Shown here in pieces: positions 8,994 through 17,542 of a stretch of 57,808 nucleotides of DNA. Every line of letters starts with the position of its first letter. Position 1 is the first letter of the stretch. This stretch comes from Flavobacteriales bacterium UBA3431 (GTDB lineage: Bacteria; Bacteroidota; Bacteroidia; Flavobacteriales; Schleiferiaceae): assembly GCA_002381225.1 (NCBI GenBank), contig DFSS01000043.1:60013-117820 (forward strand), in the 5' to 3' direction. The position numbers were made by a program, and so were the translations under genes. The notes below the pieces were generated by a model. That model made no database searches, was not told where the DNA came from, and saw only the letters and a list, made by a program, of their open reading frames with translations.

Positions 8994-10643
8994 ATGAAAG
9001 CATATTTGTACGCCTTTTTTGCACTGCTCATTGTGAGTATCCCTGGCTGCGGACCGGCCTTTGAAGCCGATGTTACATTGACGAATGTCCACATCGCGCA
9101 GTTTGACGGGGACAGCCTCTACTACCTCCACGGTCATATCGCCGTTCAAGACGGCAAAATCCTCGGCATCCATCCCATCGAGGAAGGGAAAAACACTCTT
9201 CCCGCCGCCATGGATACGGTGGATCTCCATGGGGCCTACCTCTATCCTGGTTTCATCGATGCCCATGCCCATTTCCTAGGGCAGGGATTGGCGATGAATT
9301 CGGTCAATCTGTGGGGCGCAAAAAGCTGGTCCGAATGTGTCGACCGCGTCCGAACCTACATCGCAGAACATCCCACCGACCCCGTCATCCGCGGCCGTGG
9401 CTGGGACCAAAACGACTGGCCTGGCATGGCCTACCCCACCAACGAAGCCTTGGCAGGCCTTACCGACAAACCCATCATTCTCAGCCGAATTGACGGACAT
9501 GCGGTCATCGCCAACGATGTGGCATTGAGCCTGTCGGGCATCACTGCAGAAAGCAGCATCTACGGCGGAGAGGTCCTGCACTTACCCAATGGCGAGCCCA
9601 CAGGCGTCCTTATTGACAATGCGGAGAAATTGCTCCAAAGCTTTGAGCCTAGCGAGGCCGAACGCACCAAAGCGCTGCTCGACGCACAGGCCCTGTGCTA
9701 TTCCTTGGGACTTACTTCTGTGCATGACGCCGGTCTCCCCACGCATGACATCGACCTCATTCACCGACTCCAGCAAGAAGGTCAGCTTACCATCCCGCTC
9801 TATGTCATGGTTTCCGCCACGGAGGACGAGCTCCTCACCTGGAAAGAACGCGGCCCACTCAAAACCCCGCTGTTGGACGTGCATAGCTTTAAGGTCTACG
9901 CCGATGGCGCATTGGGAAGTCGTGGCGCATTGCTTCGCGAACCCTACCACGATCGGATGTACCACCACGGGTTGCAAATTCAAAGCACCGTGTCCTACTG
10001 GGACATGGCCGAAGCCATTGCCTCCATGGGCTGGCAAATGAACACGCATGCCATTGGTGATTCCGCTAATCACTTGATGCTCGATACCTACTTTGCATAT
10101 GCCCCCGAAGGAAGTCGTTGGAGAATTGAACATGCACAAGTCGTCTCCAAGGGCGATCTCGCGCTTTTTGGCGGCAAAAGTCAAATTCTACCCTCCGTCC
10201 AACCCACCCATGCCACGTCCGATATGGATTGGGCGGTAGATCGCTTAGGACATTTACGCATGCCCGACGCCTATGCCTACTCAGAGCTGCGTCAAGCCGC
10301 AGGCGGTATACTCCCCTTGGGAACAGACTTCCCCGTGGAAGAAGTCAACCCGCTGTATACGCTTTACGCGGCGACGGCTCGCAAGGCCTTGGACGGACAT
10401 CCCTCCGATGGCTTTCAAATGGAAAACGCCCTCTCAAGATCTCAGGCACTCAAAGGCATGACCCATGATGCGGCCTTTGCTGCTTTTCAAGAAGACGAAT
10501 TAGGTGCAGTTAAAACGGGATTTTGGGCAAATTTTACCATCTTTACGGAAGACCTCACGACGTGCCCGGAAGACAACCTTCCGACGTTAAAGGTTTTACA
10601 AACCTGGGTGCAGGGCGCTTGCGTCTACACCACCCAACCTTAA
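8994..10643 (+). CDS. Amidohydrolase family lipoprotein (YtcJ-like)
   Basis: A 549-residue metal-dependent hydrolase of the amidohydrolase-3 (YtcJ/exoenzyme regulatory protein AepA-like) group. The ATG at 8994 gives a short signal peptide with the lipobox-like SIPGC, so it is probably a lipoprotein facing the periplasm. Metal-binding features are visible: DAHAHF at about residues 89-94, KVYADGALGSRGA in the middle, HAIGDSAN, EHAQVV and PLGTDFPVE near the C-terminus. Family members hydrolyse C-N or C-O bonds in varied small molecules; the substrate here cannot be read from sequence. The acyl-CoA ligase gene starts 24 bases downstream, so the two may share a transcript. Confidence 0.82.
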   Translation: MKAYLYAFFALLIVSIPGCGPAFEADVTLTNVHIAQFDGDSLYYLHGHIAVQDGKILGIHPIEEGKNTLPAAMDTVDLHGAYLYPGFIDAHAHFLGQGLAMNSVNLWGAKSWSECVDRVRTYIAEHPTDPVIRGRGWDQNDWPGMAYPTNEALAGLTDKPIILSRIDGHAVIANDVALSLSGITAESSIYGGEVLHLPNGEPTGVLIDNAEKLLQSFEPSEAERTKALLDAQALCYSLGLTSVHDAGLPTHDIDLIHRLQQEGQLTIPLYVMVSATEDELLTWKERGPLKTPLLDVHSFKVYADGALGSRGALLREPYHDRMYHHGLQIQSTVSYWDMAEAIASMGWQMNTHAIGDSANHLMLDTYFAYAPEGSRWRIEHAQVVSKGDLALFGGKSQILPSVQPTHATSDMDWAVDRLGHLRMPDAYAYSELRQAAGGILPLGTDFPVEEVNPLYTLYAATARKALDGHPSDGFQMENALSRSQALKGMTHDAAFAAFQEDELGAVKTGFWANFTIFTEDLTTCPEDNLPTLKVLQTWVQGACVYTTQP

Positions 10644-10667
10644 ATACTCACGACGACAACAACGCTT

Positions 10668-12428
10668 ATGACTCCTACTCGCCTCTTTGATTTCGCGTAC
10701 TACGCCCTGGAACAACACCCCCGCCCCGACGCTTTAAACACCAAGATCAACGGCCAATGGGAATCCTTATCTACCGCTGACTATGTCGCCAAAGCGGAAA
10801 AGCTAGCCCTCGGCTTGATCGCCCTCGGGGTGAAACCTGGCGATAAAATTGCCATCATTTCCACGAACAACCGTACGGAGTGGAACATTTGCGACCAAGG
10901 TATTCTTTCTGCAGGCGGGATTGATGTCCCCGTGTATCCCACCATCTCCTCCGAAGATTATAAGTTCATTTTCAACGACTCCGAGGTTAAATACTGCTTT
11001 TTAAGTGACGCCGATCTGTTTCACAAGGTCAAGGCCATCCAAGCCGACGTGCCGAGCCTGAAAGAGATTTATTCCTTTGTGCCGGTTGAGGGCTGCGCCC
11101 ATTGGGATGAAGTATTTGCAGTAGCCGACGAAGCACACCGCCCCGAATTGACGGCCCGCATGGCGGCCGTGAAACCCGAGGACCTGGCTACCCTCATATA
11201 CACTAGCGGCACCACAGGGACGCCGAAAGGAGTTATGCTCAGCCACCACAATATTTCCAGCAATGCCTTGGCGTCTTCGCAGCGGCTTCCAGTCGGCCCT
11301 GGCGCGAAATCCTTGAGCTTTTTACCACTCTGCCACAGTTACGAGCGGGTCATTGTATACATCTACTTAACCACCGGCGTGGGCACCTACTACGCGGAGA
11401 GTATGGAGACCATTGGCGACAACCTTCGCGAGGTGCATCCTGAAGTATTTACCGCTGTTCCCCGCTTGCTTGAAAAAGTATACGACCGCATCATGGACAA
11501 GGGCAAGGATCTGACGGGCGTGAAAAAAGCCCTCTTCTTCTGGGCCGTGGGTCTGGCAGAAAACTACGAGCACAGCGGCAAATCGCCACTGTACTATGCC
11601 CAGCTCAAACTCGCCCGCAAGCTTATCTTCTCCAAGTGGCAAGAGGCACTGGGTGGAAAAACCCAAGCGGTCGCCTCCGGAGCCGCGGCATTGAACCCCC
11701 GATTGGCCCGCATCTTTGCTGGCGCCGGCATTAACATTCAGGAAGGCTATGGCTTGACGGAGACGTCGCCCGTGCTTTCGGTGAATTTGCCCACTGGCCA
11801 AGGCCACAAACTCGGGACCGTAGGAACACCCATTGAAGGCGTGGAACTTAAATTGGACAGTGACGGCGAAATCCTCGCCAAAGGCCCCAACATCATGATG
11901 GGTTATTATGGACGCCCCGATTTGACGGCCGAAGTCATGACCGAAGACGGCTGGTTCCGCACCGGAGACATCGGAGAGATCCTGCCTGGCGGATACCTCC
12001 GTATCACGGACCGCAAGAAAGAAATCTTCAAAACAGCCGGCGGCAAGTACATCGCTCCCCAAAACATGGAGAACGTCTACAAGGAAAGCCCCTTCATCGA
12101 GCAGTGCATGGTGGCTGGTGAAAACCGCAAATTCCCCGTCTTGCTTCTCCAGCCCCAATTTGACTTCTTGCAAAACTGGTGTACACGCAAGGGCATTGCC
12201 TGGACCACGGCCGAAGAAATGGTGCAGCACCCGCTTGTTGTGGCTCGTATCCAAAAGGAAGTAGACACGAAGAATAAACAATTCGGCAAATGGGAAGGCG
12301 CCAAGAAAATCCTCATTACATCGGACGCGTGGAGCATCCCAGCTGGGCACCTAACCCCAACCATGAAATTGCGCCGAAAGCCCATTTTGGCGATGTACGA
12401 CGCGGGCTACGAAAGTCTCTATGCGTAA
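10668..12428 (+). CDS. Long-chain fatty acid--CoA ligase (AMP-binding)
   Basis: A 586-residue adenylate-forming enzyme that activates a fatty acid with ATP and joins it to CoA. The P-loop-like signature LIYTSGTTGTPKGVMLSHHN lies near residues 176-195, EGYGLTETSPV follows in the middle, and the C-terminal part has GDIGEILPGGYLRITDRKKEIFKTAGGKYIAPQ, the hinge and lysine-rich loop of long-chain acyl-CoA synthetases. There is no signal peptide, so it is cytosolic or peripheral to the inner membrane. It follows the amidohydrolase closely and is convergent with rluD, only 18 bases apart. Chain-length preference is not predictable from what I see. Confidence 0.92.
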   Translation: MTPTRLFDFAYYALEQHPRPDALNTKINGQWESLSTADYVAKAEKLALGLIALGVKPGDKIAIISTNNRTEWNICDQGILSAGGIDVPVYPTISSEDYKFIFNDSEVKYCFLSDADLFHKVKAIQADVPSLKEIYSFVPVEGCAHWDEVFAVADEAHRPELTARMAAVKPEDLATLIYTSGTTGTPKGVMLSHHNISSNALASSQRLPVGPGAKSLSFLPLCHSYERVIVYIYLTTGVGTYYAESMETIGDNLREVHPEVFTAVPRLLEKVYDRIMDKGKDLTGVKKALFFWAVGLAENYEHSGKSPLYYAQLKLARKLIFSKWQEALGGKTQAVASGAAALNPRLARIFAGAGINIQEGYGLTETSPVLSVNLPTGQGHKLGTVGTPIEGVELKLDSDGEILAKGPNIMMGYYGRPDLTAEVMTEDGWFRTGDIGEILPGGYLRITDRKKEIFKTAGGKYIAPQNMENVYKESPFIEQCMVAGENRKFPVLLLQPQFDFLQNWCTRKGIAWTTAEEMVQHPLVVARIQKEVDTKNKQFGKWEGAKKILITSDAWSIPAGHLTPTMKLRRKPILAMYDAGYESLYA

Positions 12429-12446
12429 ATTGGGTGGACCCTTCGC

Positions 12447-13487
12447 CTAGGCGAGGTGCACCGCAACATAATTACGGAAGCGCTCCAAAATGGCTTCCAT
12501 ATCTTCCGGTAGAGCGGCTTCAAAACGGAGCCGCTCTCCTTTTTTGGTGGGGTGCTCAAAGCCCAACATGCGGGCATGGAGCGCTTGGCGCGCACAAATT
12601 TTGAGGTTGTTGACCATGAACTCCTTGAATTTCGGCCAGCCCGGTTTGTCGGGCATTTCCAGACCTCCATAGGTTTCATCCCCGAACAAAGGATGCCCGA
12701 TGTGCTTGAAATGCGCGCGAATTTGGTGCGTTCGGCCCGTTTCGAGACGGCAGGCTACAAGGGTAGCAAATCCAAAGCGCTCCAACACGCGGTAATGCGT
12801 CACCGCATGCTTTCCATACTTCCCATCCTCAAAGACCGTCATGACCTTGCGGTCCTTCAAGCTGCGTCCAATATGCCCGGTAATGGTTCCCGCATCCGCC
12901 TCCACATTCCCCAAGGCCACCGCATAGTATTCGCGCTCCGTCGTGTGGTCTGCGAACTGTTTGGCCAGGAAGGCCATCGCATACTCGTTTCGGGCAATTA
13001 CCAACAACCCCGAGGTGTCCTTGTCAATCCGGTGCACCAAGCCCGGGCGCTCACTTTTGTCGCCATCGGGAAGATGCTCAAACAGATGCAATAAGCCGTT
13101 GATCAGCGTTCCAGAATAGTGTCCATAGCTGGGATGCACCACCATGCCCGCCGGCTTGTTTACGACCACCACATCGCTATCGCAGTGCACCACATTCAAA
13201 TCCAAATCCTGGGCAAAGAGCTCAATCTGTTTGGGAGGTTGTGCCAAAACGAGCGTCACCACATCGCCCGGTTTCACCCGGTAATTGCTCTTGACTGGCT
13301 GCGCATTGACCCGAATGGCTCCCGCATCCGCCGCCTTTTGTATGCGGTTGCGCGAGGTATGCGTCATGAAGTTGAACAAAAACTTATCTACCCGCAACAA
13401 TTGCTGTCCCGGTTCCGATACAAATCGGAAATGCTCATAGAGCTCTTCTTCGTCCCCTTCCCAGGATTCGGCTACATCTCCTCGCAT
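12447..13487 (-). CDS. rluD: RluA-family 23S rRNA pseudouridine synthase (RluD-like)
   Basis: Isomerises uridines to pseudouridine in RNA; RluD-type members modify helix 69 of 23S rRNA. The 346-residue protein has an N-terminal S4 RNA-binding domain (about residues 30-95, with RVDKFLFNFM) and the catalytic HRIDKDTSGLLV motif with its Asp near residue 151, then CRLETGRTHQIRAHF near 243. The start codon overlaps the stop codon of the upstream gene as TAATG, so the two are probably translationally coupled. In Bacteroidota this gene commonly sits next to a PASTA protein and ddl, as here. The exact uridine target is inferred from family only. Confidence 0.92.
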   Translation of the reverse strand: MRGDVAESWEGDEEELYEHFRFVSEPGQQLLRVDKFLFNFMTHTSRNRIQKAADAGAIRVNAQPVKSNYRVKPGDVVTLVLAQPPKQIELFAQDLDLNVVHCDSDVVVVNKPAGMVVHPSYGHYSGTLINGLLHLFEHLPDGDKSERPGLVHRIDKDTSGLLVIARNEYAMAFLAKQFADHTTEREYYAVALGNVEADAGTITGHIGRSLKDRKVMTVFEDGKYGKHAVTHYRVLERFGFATLVACRLETGRTHQIRAHFKHIGHPLFGDETYGGLEMPDKPGWPKFKEFMVNNLKICARQALHARMLGFEHPTKKGERLRFEAALPEDMEAILERFRNYVAVHLA

Positions 13488-15256
13488 TAGCGCTGGATCA
13501 TAAATACATAGTGAGGGCCTGCTTCAAAGTGAAGGACATACATCCCTGCAGGCCAATCCGAGACAGGAAGTTCCCATCCCGGTGTGGGGGCAAATCGCCC
13601 CATTTCTTGCCCAAAGGCTGAGTATACCACCGCCTCGCCCGTCCCAGATGGGCCGCGAAGCACGTCCTGAGCAGGATTGGGGTAGACAAAATCGAGCTCA
13701 CTTGGAATTTGGTCGATCCGCAAGTCTTGAGGAAGGCCGCGAAAAAATGGGCGAATCATGAGGCGTCCAGGTAGCAAAGAGGGGAACCACCCCGCATAAT
13801 CCCCATAGGCCTTTGGGGCAACGCCACTCAGGTCCAAGCCCACCGTGATCGCCGGCCCCGTGGTCTGGATGAGGCCGATATACACTTTTTTGGGCACCAC
13901 CAATCCCAAGGTATCCAAGACATAGTGCCGAAAGGGGTCGCCCGCATAGGGCAATTCGGGCAGGTAGGCGCTGTCACTGAGGTACAAAACCTGCCCAGGC
14001 AATCCCGCGGTATCCACTTCCCAAACTCCCAACTGGAAGGTCATCGCGGCCCAGTCAAAGCCAGCAGGCACAAAAGATAGATCCACCCCCCGAAGGGTAT
14101 CGCTTTGCAAAAACTCAAATTGCTGCGCCCATTGAGGCGAGGTTCCTTGGCTCACACCATAGCTGCGTTCCGCCGTCCCATCGTCGAGCCCGTAACGTGC
14201 GTGCAAGGGTTGGTCAATGTACAGGGTATCATTGCTCAACTCGCCCACGTTTTCGCCGTCAAACCATCCCGTAAAATGGTAGGTCTGCGGGCCGAGAGGC
14301 TGCAAATTGGGCTTGGTCAATGTGAAGGGATAGGGGGTGCTGCTGTTGTGGTTGAGGGTTGTCACGACCGGGACATTTGAGCGGCTGGCAACCACGTTGC
14401 CCGCATCATCTTTCCAGACATACTTGCCCAGGTTCAGTTGCCACCCGCCCACTGGAGCCGTACCATTTCGGCGATAGGCCGTCGCCAAACTGTCGCGCTC
14501 GAGAACAAACGCGCTGTAGTGCCACCATGGCAGCTCAGAATATGCGCGAAATAAACCCGAAGGAACCCGCGACCAGGCCGGATCAAAGAGTGCGGTATCA
14601 GACACGGTGCGGGCCATCCCAAACTCCAAATAATCCAGCAAGAAGTGGTCAAACGCACCACCCGGCGAGCCATACCGGCTGACCCGGAATCGCACCCCGT
14701 TTTGGCCATTCAGATGCGCAGGGAGCGCAATAGCCTGAGCGTGCCACCGACCCGTGTTCGCCCCTCCTCGAAGCCCCCAGCCGTGTTCCCACGCGTTGGT
14801 ACTTGGATTCCAAAAGTGAACCAAGAGCGAGTCTTGGGTTTCCGTTGGATCGCCCTGCCCTCCTTGCTGCAAATAAAAACTCAACACCCCGTTGCTTTGA
14901 CCCGTCAAATTGAAATAGGGCGAGACCAATGCATCGGTGAGGGAATCATTTCCCAGAACTCCCGGGCGATACGCTTGCCCATCGGCGGCGATTCCGTCAA
15001 AGACCGCGGCCCCCAAAGAGAGCGGATCCACAGACCACTGGCTCCCAGCGATCACTCCAAACGAGGTCCAGGCGGGGTGCAAGCGGTGTGAAAATCCATC
15101 GACAAATGGAGGCAGAAGGGTATCTGTGGTTTTGGCGAGCGGCCGAGGCGGCTGGATCGTCCCTTGCCGAGGCATGAACCATGCCTCTACCGGCTGGGCC
15201 CACCCCGAAAGGTTGGCCAGGACCAGTATTAGCGCAAAAAGGCGCCCGAACTTCAT
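13487..15256 (-). CDS. Secreted protein with type IX secretion (Por) C-terminal sorting domain
   Basis: A 589-residue exported protein of unknown function. It starts with a signal peptide (MKFGRLFALILVLANLSGWAQ) and ends with a typical type A T9SS sorting domain of about 75 residues: DFVYPNPAQD, then a segment around VVYSAFGQEMGRF, then PAGMYVLHFE and a terminal basic residue. The first 200 residues include a MAM/jelly-roll-like stretch (VSPYFNLTGQSNGVLSFYLQ to DHFLLDYLEF) that may bind a ligand at the surface. An ATG 15 bases upstream (15271) would add five residues and overlap the PASTA gene by 11 bases. It sits inside the PASTA-rluD operon, which is unexpected for a cell-surface protein. 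Confidence 0.85.
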   Translation of the reverse strand: MKFGRLFALILVLANLSGWAQPVEAWFMPRQGTIQPPRPLAKTTDTLLPPFVDGFSHRLHPAWTSFGVIAGSQWSVDPLSLGAAVFDGIAADGQAYRPGVLGNDSLTDALVSPYFNLTGQSNGVLSFYLQQGGQGDPTETQDSLLVHFWNPSTNAWEHGWGLRGGANTGRWHAQAIALPAHLNGQNGVRFRVSRYGSPGGAFDHFLLDYLEFGMARTVSDTALFDPAWSRVPSGLFRAYSELPWWHYSAFVLERDSLATAYRRNGTAPVGGWQLNLGKYVWKDDAGNVVASRSNVPVVTTLNHNSSTPYPFTLTKPNLQPLGPQTYHFTGWFDGENVGELSNDTLYIDQPLHARYGLDDGTAERSYGVSQGTSPQWAQQFEFLQSDTLRGVDLSFVPAGFDWAAMTFQLGVWEVDTAGLPGQVLYLSDSAYLPELPYAGDPFRHYVLDTLGLVVPKKVYIGLIQTTGPAITVGLDLSGVAPKAYGDYAGWFPSLLPGRLMIRPFFRGLPQDLRIDQIPSELDFVYPNPAQDVLRGPSGTGEAVVYSAFGQEMGRFAPTPGWELPVSDWPAGMYVLHFEAGPHYVFMIQR

Positions 15257-15260
15257 GGGA

Positions 15261-16046
15261 TTATTCTTCATCGTTGCTTTGAAGGAGATGGGACTCCCCT
15301 ACCCAAACGCGCACCACCCCATCTTTATGCGTGACAAACATGCCCTGCGAATCGCTGGGCAGTTGAGAAATGATTACCCCTTGGGTCATGGTGGTGTCCC
15401 CTTCGACCCATTCCAGGCGCAAACCGCTGAGCTGTAGGATGGCCTTCGCTTCCCCGAAGCGCATGCCTAGGAGATTGGGCACCGCGTGGGTAGGTGGGCC
15501 CGATCGCTTTCCGACCACCAGGTCGATGGCTGTTCCCTTCCGAACCTGGCTCCCTTCGGCGAGGACCACTCCTCCGGCACTAGCCGACAAAACCAAGCCT
15601 TCAGCCAAATCTGGGACAAATGTGATGCGTCCGACGCGCAGGCCCCGGGAGGTTAAATCCAGTTCCGCCCTCTGTAAGGTCCGCTCAACCAATAAGGGCA
15701 GCGCCACCCGACCGGGACGGCGGCGATTGATGCTCAACTGCACGGTGCGACCGGCTTTGGCCGTCGCTCCCGCCATGGGGTACTGATCTACGACGGTGCC
15801 GGGATCCATTTTGGGGAAGTACAAACTGCTATCCAGCACTTCGGCTTGAAGGGCTCCTTCGGCCAAGCGAGCTTGGGCTTCCTCCCAGGTCAACCCCGTC
15901 AAATCTGGGACAACCTCGACCTCGCCATGGCCCGTGATTCCTTTCAAAATCCAATTGGCACTCAACCCTAAGAGGGTGAAGAAGGCCAGTGCGAGGGCTG
16001 CATTCAACCAAAAGGTCTTGCTGCGAAGGAATAAAATCAGTTTCAT
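15261..16046 (-). CDS. PASTA domain membrane protein
   Basis: A 261-residue protein with a short cytosolic N-terminus, one transmembrane helix (about residues 10-33) and three tandem PASTA domains outside the cytosol: the first begins EVVPDLTGLTWEEAQARL, the second follows RVALPLLV, the third begins HAVPNLLGMRFGEAKAIL. PASTA domains bind peptidoglycan or muropeptide stems in Ser/Thr kinases and penicillin-binding proteins, but no kinase or transpeptidase domain is attached here. In Bacteroidota this stand-alone form is often beside ddl and rluD; it is divergent from ddl (D-Ala-D-Ala ligase), consistent with a cell-wall role. The ATG at 16046 is chosen because an upstream in-frame extension has no hydrophobic or family character. 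Confidence 0.88.
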   Translation of the reverse strand: MKLILFLRSKTFWLNAALALAFFTLLGLSANWILKGITGHGEVEVVPDLTGLTWEEAQARLAEGALQAEVLDSSLYFPKMDPGTVVDQYPMAGATAKAGRTVQLSINRRRPGRVALPLLVERTLQRAELDLTSRGLRVGRITFVPDLAEGLVLSASAGGVVLAEGSQVRKGTAIDLVVGKRSGPPTHAVPNLLGMRFGEAKAILQLSGLRLEWVEGDTTMTQGVIISQLPSDSQGMFVTHKDGVVRVWVGESHLLQSNDEE

Positions 16047-16052
16047 CTCCTG

Positions 16053-16060
16053 CAAAAATA
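16053..16060 (-). promoter_or_regulatory. -7 promoter element TATTTTTG for the PASTA-rluD operon
   Basis: Exact reverse-strand TAnnTTTG match ending 6 bases before the ATG at 16046. The intervening CAGGAG looks like a Shine-Dalgarno motif but directly abuts the start codon, too close to work as one. Confidence 0.6.
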
Positions 16061-16083
16061 GCCAACTGCTTTCCACCACCCGC

Positions 16084-16091
16084 TATCTTTG
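16084..16091 (+). promoter_or_regulatory. -7 promoter element TATCTTTG for ddl-coaD
   Basis: Exact TAnnTTTG match ending 4 bases before the ddl ATG. With the reverse element at 16053-16060 it makes a compact divergent promoter in a 49-base gap. No clear -33 element. Confidence 0.6.
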
Positions 16092-16095
16092 AAAT

Positions 16096-17109
16096 ATGCG
16101 TACACGTGTTGCCGTCGTCATGGGGGGATATTCGAGCGAATTCGGGATATCCGTCAAAAGTGGAGAAACGGTTTTCCATGCCTTGGACCGTTCCCTCTTT
16201 GAAGTCTATGGACTCACCCTCTCCAAGCAGGGCTGGGCCGCCGTTGACGAAATGGGGGAGACGGTGGGCTTTGATCCGAGCCAAATGCACATTTTGAAGC
16301 AAGGCGCCTCCCAAAAACTTGACCTCATTTTTAATCTGATTCACGGGCATCCTGGCGAGGATGGAACCCTAGCCATTACCTGGGAGGCTCTGGGCATTCC
16401 TTACACGTCCTGTTCTCCGGCCACATCCGCACTTACCTTTCACAAGGCGTGGACCAATGGGGTAGTAACCCGTTTGGGCGTTCCCGTTTCACCGGCCATT
16501 TGGACCCAAGCAGACGTAGCGCCAGAAAGCCTCTACCCAGCCATAGAACTGATGCAGTTTCCCCTTTTTGTGAAGCCCTGTCGTAGCGGCTCGAGCTACG
16601 GGGTTAGTCGAATATCGAGTCCCGAAGAATTAGGGGAAGCCCTGCAAGCTGCTGGCCTAGAAGACCAAGCCATTGTCATCGAAGAAGGGGTGACAGGAAT
16701 CGAAGTGGGCTGTGGTGTCGCCCGTCTAGACGGCCGCGTCGAATCCCTAGGCATCACTGAAATTGTCCCCAAGAAGGCCTTTTTTGATTTCGCCGCCAAA
16801 TATGAAGGGCTTTCGGAGGAAATCACCCCGGCACGCATCCCCGCCGAGGCCGCTGCGTGGGTTGAAACCTACACACGCCGCATCTACGAAGGACTCGGTC
16901 TAGCCGGGTTCTGCCGGGCAGACTTCATCCTACCCGCCGAGGGGCGTCCAGTGCTGATCGAAATCAACACCGTGCCCGGGATGAGTGCCGAAAGCATCCT
17001 GCCCAAACAACTTGCCGCACGCGGAACCTCGCTCACAGAATTTACTACCTTGGTGGCTCAACAAGCTCTTGCCGATGCCTCGAATCGCTCTTTTCCCGGG
17101 ATCTTTTGA
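16096..17109 (+). CDS. ddl: D-alanine--D-alanine ligase
   Basis: Joins two D-alanines with ATP to make the terminal dipeptide of peptidoglycan precursors, in the cytosol. The 337-residue length fits. The N-terminus MRTRVAVVMGGYSSE is the Ddl signature; HGHPGEDGTLAITWEALGIPYTSC follows at about residue 82; the ATP-grasp core has FVKPCRSGSSYGVSRI near 158, FCRADFILP, and the metal-binding EINTVPGMS near residues 290-298. The last 35 bases overlap the start of coaD in another frame. It is divergent from the PASTA protein gene, a common Bacteroidota arrangement. Confidence 0.96.
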   Translation: MRTRVAVVMGGYSSEFGISVKSGETVFHALDRSLFEVYGLTLSKQGWAAVDEMGETVGFDPSQMHILKQGASQKLDLIFNLIHGHPGEDGTLAITWEALGIPYTSCSPATSALTFHKAWTNGVVTRLGVPVSPAIWTQADVAPESLYPAIELMQFPLFVKPCRSGSSYGVSRISSPEELGEALQAAGLEDQAIVIEEGVTGIEVGCGVARLDGRVESLGITEIVPKKAFFDFAAKYEGLSEEITPARIPAEAAAWVETYTRRIYEGLGLAGFCRADFILPAEGRPVLIEINTVPGMSAESILPKQLAARGTSLTEFTTLVAQQALADASNRSFPGIF

Positions 17110-17542
17110 CCCAATTACCCTCGGCCACGTCAACATCGTGGAACGGGCCGTGCCGCTATTCGATGAAATTATTTTGGCGGTCGGAGAAAACTCGGAGAAG
17201 CACTACCTCTTTCCCTTGGCACAGCGGATGCAATGGATGCGCGAAACCTTTGCGCACCACCCATCCATCCGGGTTGTCTCCTATACGGGCTTAACCGTGG
17301 ATTTTGCGCGGAGTCAAGGCGCACATTTCTTACTTCGTGGCCTTCGAAACCCAGCAGATTTTGAATTCGAAAAAGCCATCGCCCAAGCCAACCGGGAAAT
17401 GGAGCCGAGTCTCGAAACGGTGTTCTTGCTCACCAGTGCACGGTGGGCATTTATTTCCTCCAGCATTGTCCGCGATGTGATCAAGAATGGTGGCGACTAT
17501 ACCCGCTTTGTGCCCGAATCTGTCCGGGTAGCGCGCACTTAA
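17075..17542 (+). CDS. coaD: Pantetheine-phosphate adenylyltransferase
   Basis: Transfers AMP from ATP to 4'-phosphopantetheine to give dephospho-CoA, the penultimate step of CoA synthesis. The 155-residue size is typical. MPRIALFPGSFDPITLGH carries the TxGH nucleotide-binding motif (Thr15, His18), HFLLRGLRNPADFEFE supplies the conserved Arg, and ISSSIVRDV near the end is the other nucleotidyltransferase motif. The ATG at 17075 lies inside ddl, giving a 35-base overlap; no later start could retain the FPGSFDP motif, so the overlap is real. The TAA stop falls in TTAA, which also supplies the stop codon of the convergent NUDIX gene. Confidence 0.96.
   Translation: MPRIALFPGSFDPITLGHVNIVERAVPLFDEIILAVGENSEKHYLFPLAQRMQWMRETFAHHPSIRVVSYTGLTVDFARSQGAHFLLRGLRNPADFEFEKAIAQANREMEPSLETVFLLTSARWAFISSSIVRDVIKNGGDYTRFVPESVRVART

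Noticed and set aside
12441..12456. Palindrome TCGCCTAGGCGA at the convergent ends of the acyl-CoA ligase and rluD genes as a terminator
   Set aside because: It is short, overlaps the rluD stop codon and has no T tract on either side.
16047..16052. CAGGAG as a Shine-Dalgarno site for the PASTA gene
   Set aside because: It touches the start codon with no spacer, and Bacteroidota rarely use Shine-Dalgarno initiation; it falls between the -7 element and ATG by chance.
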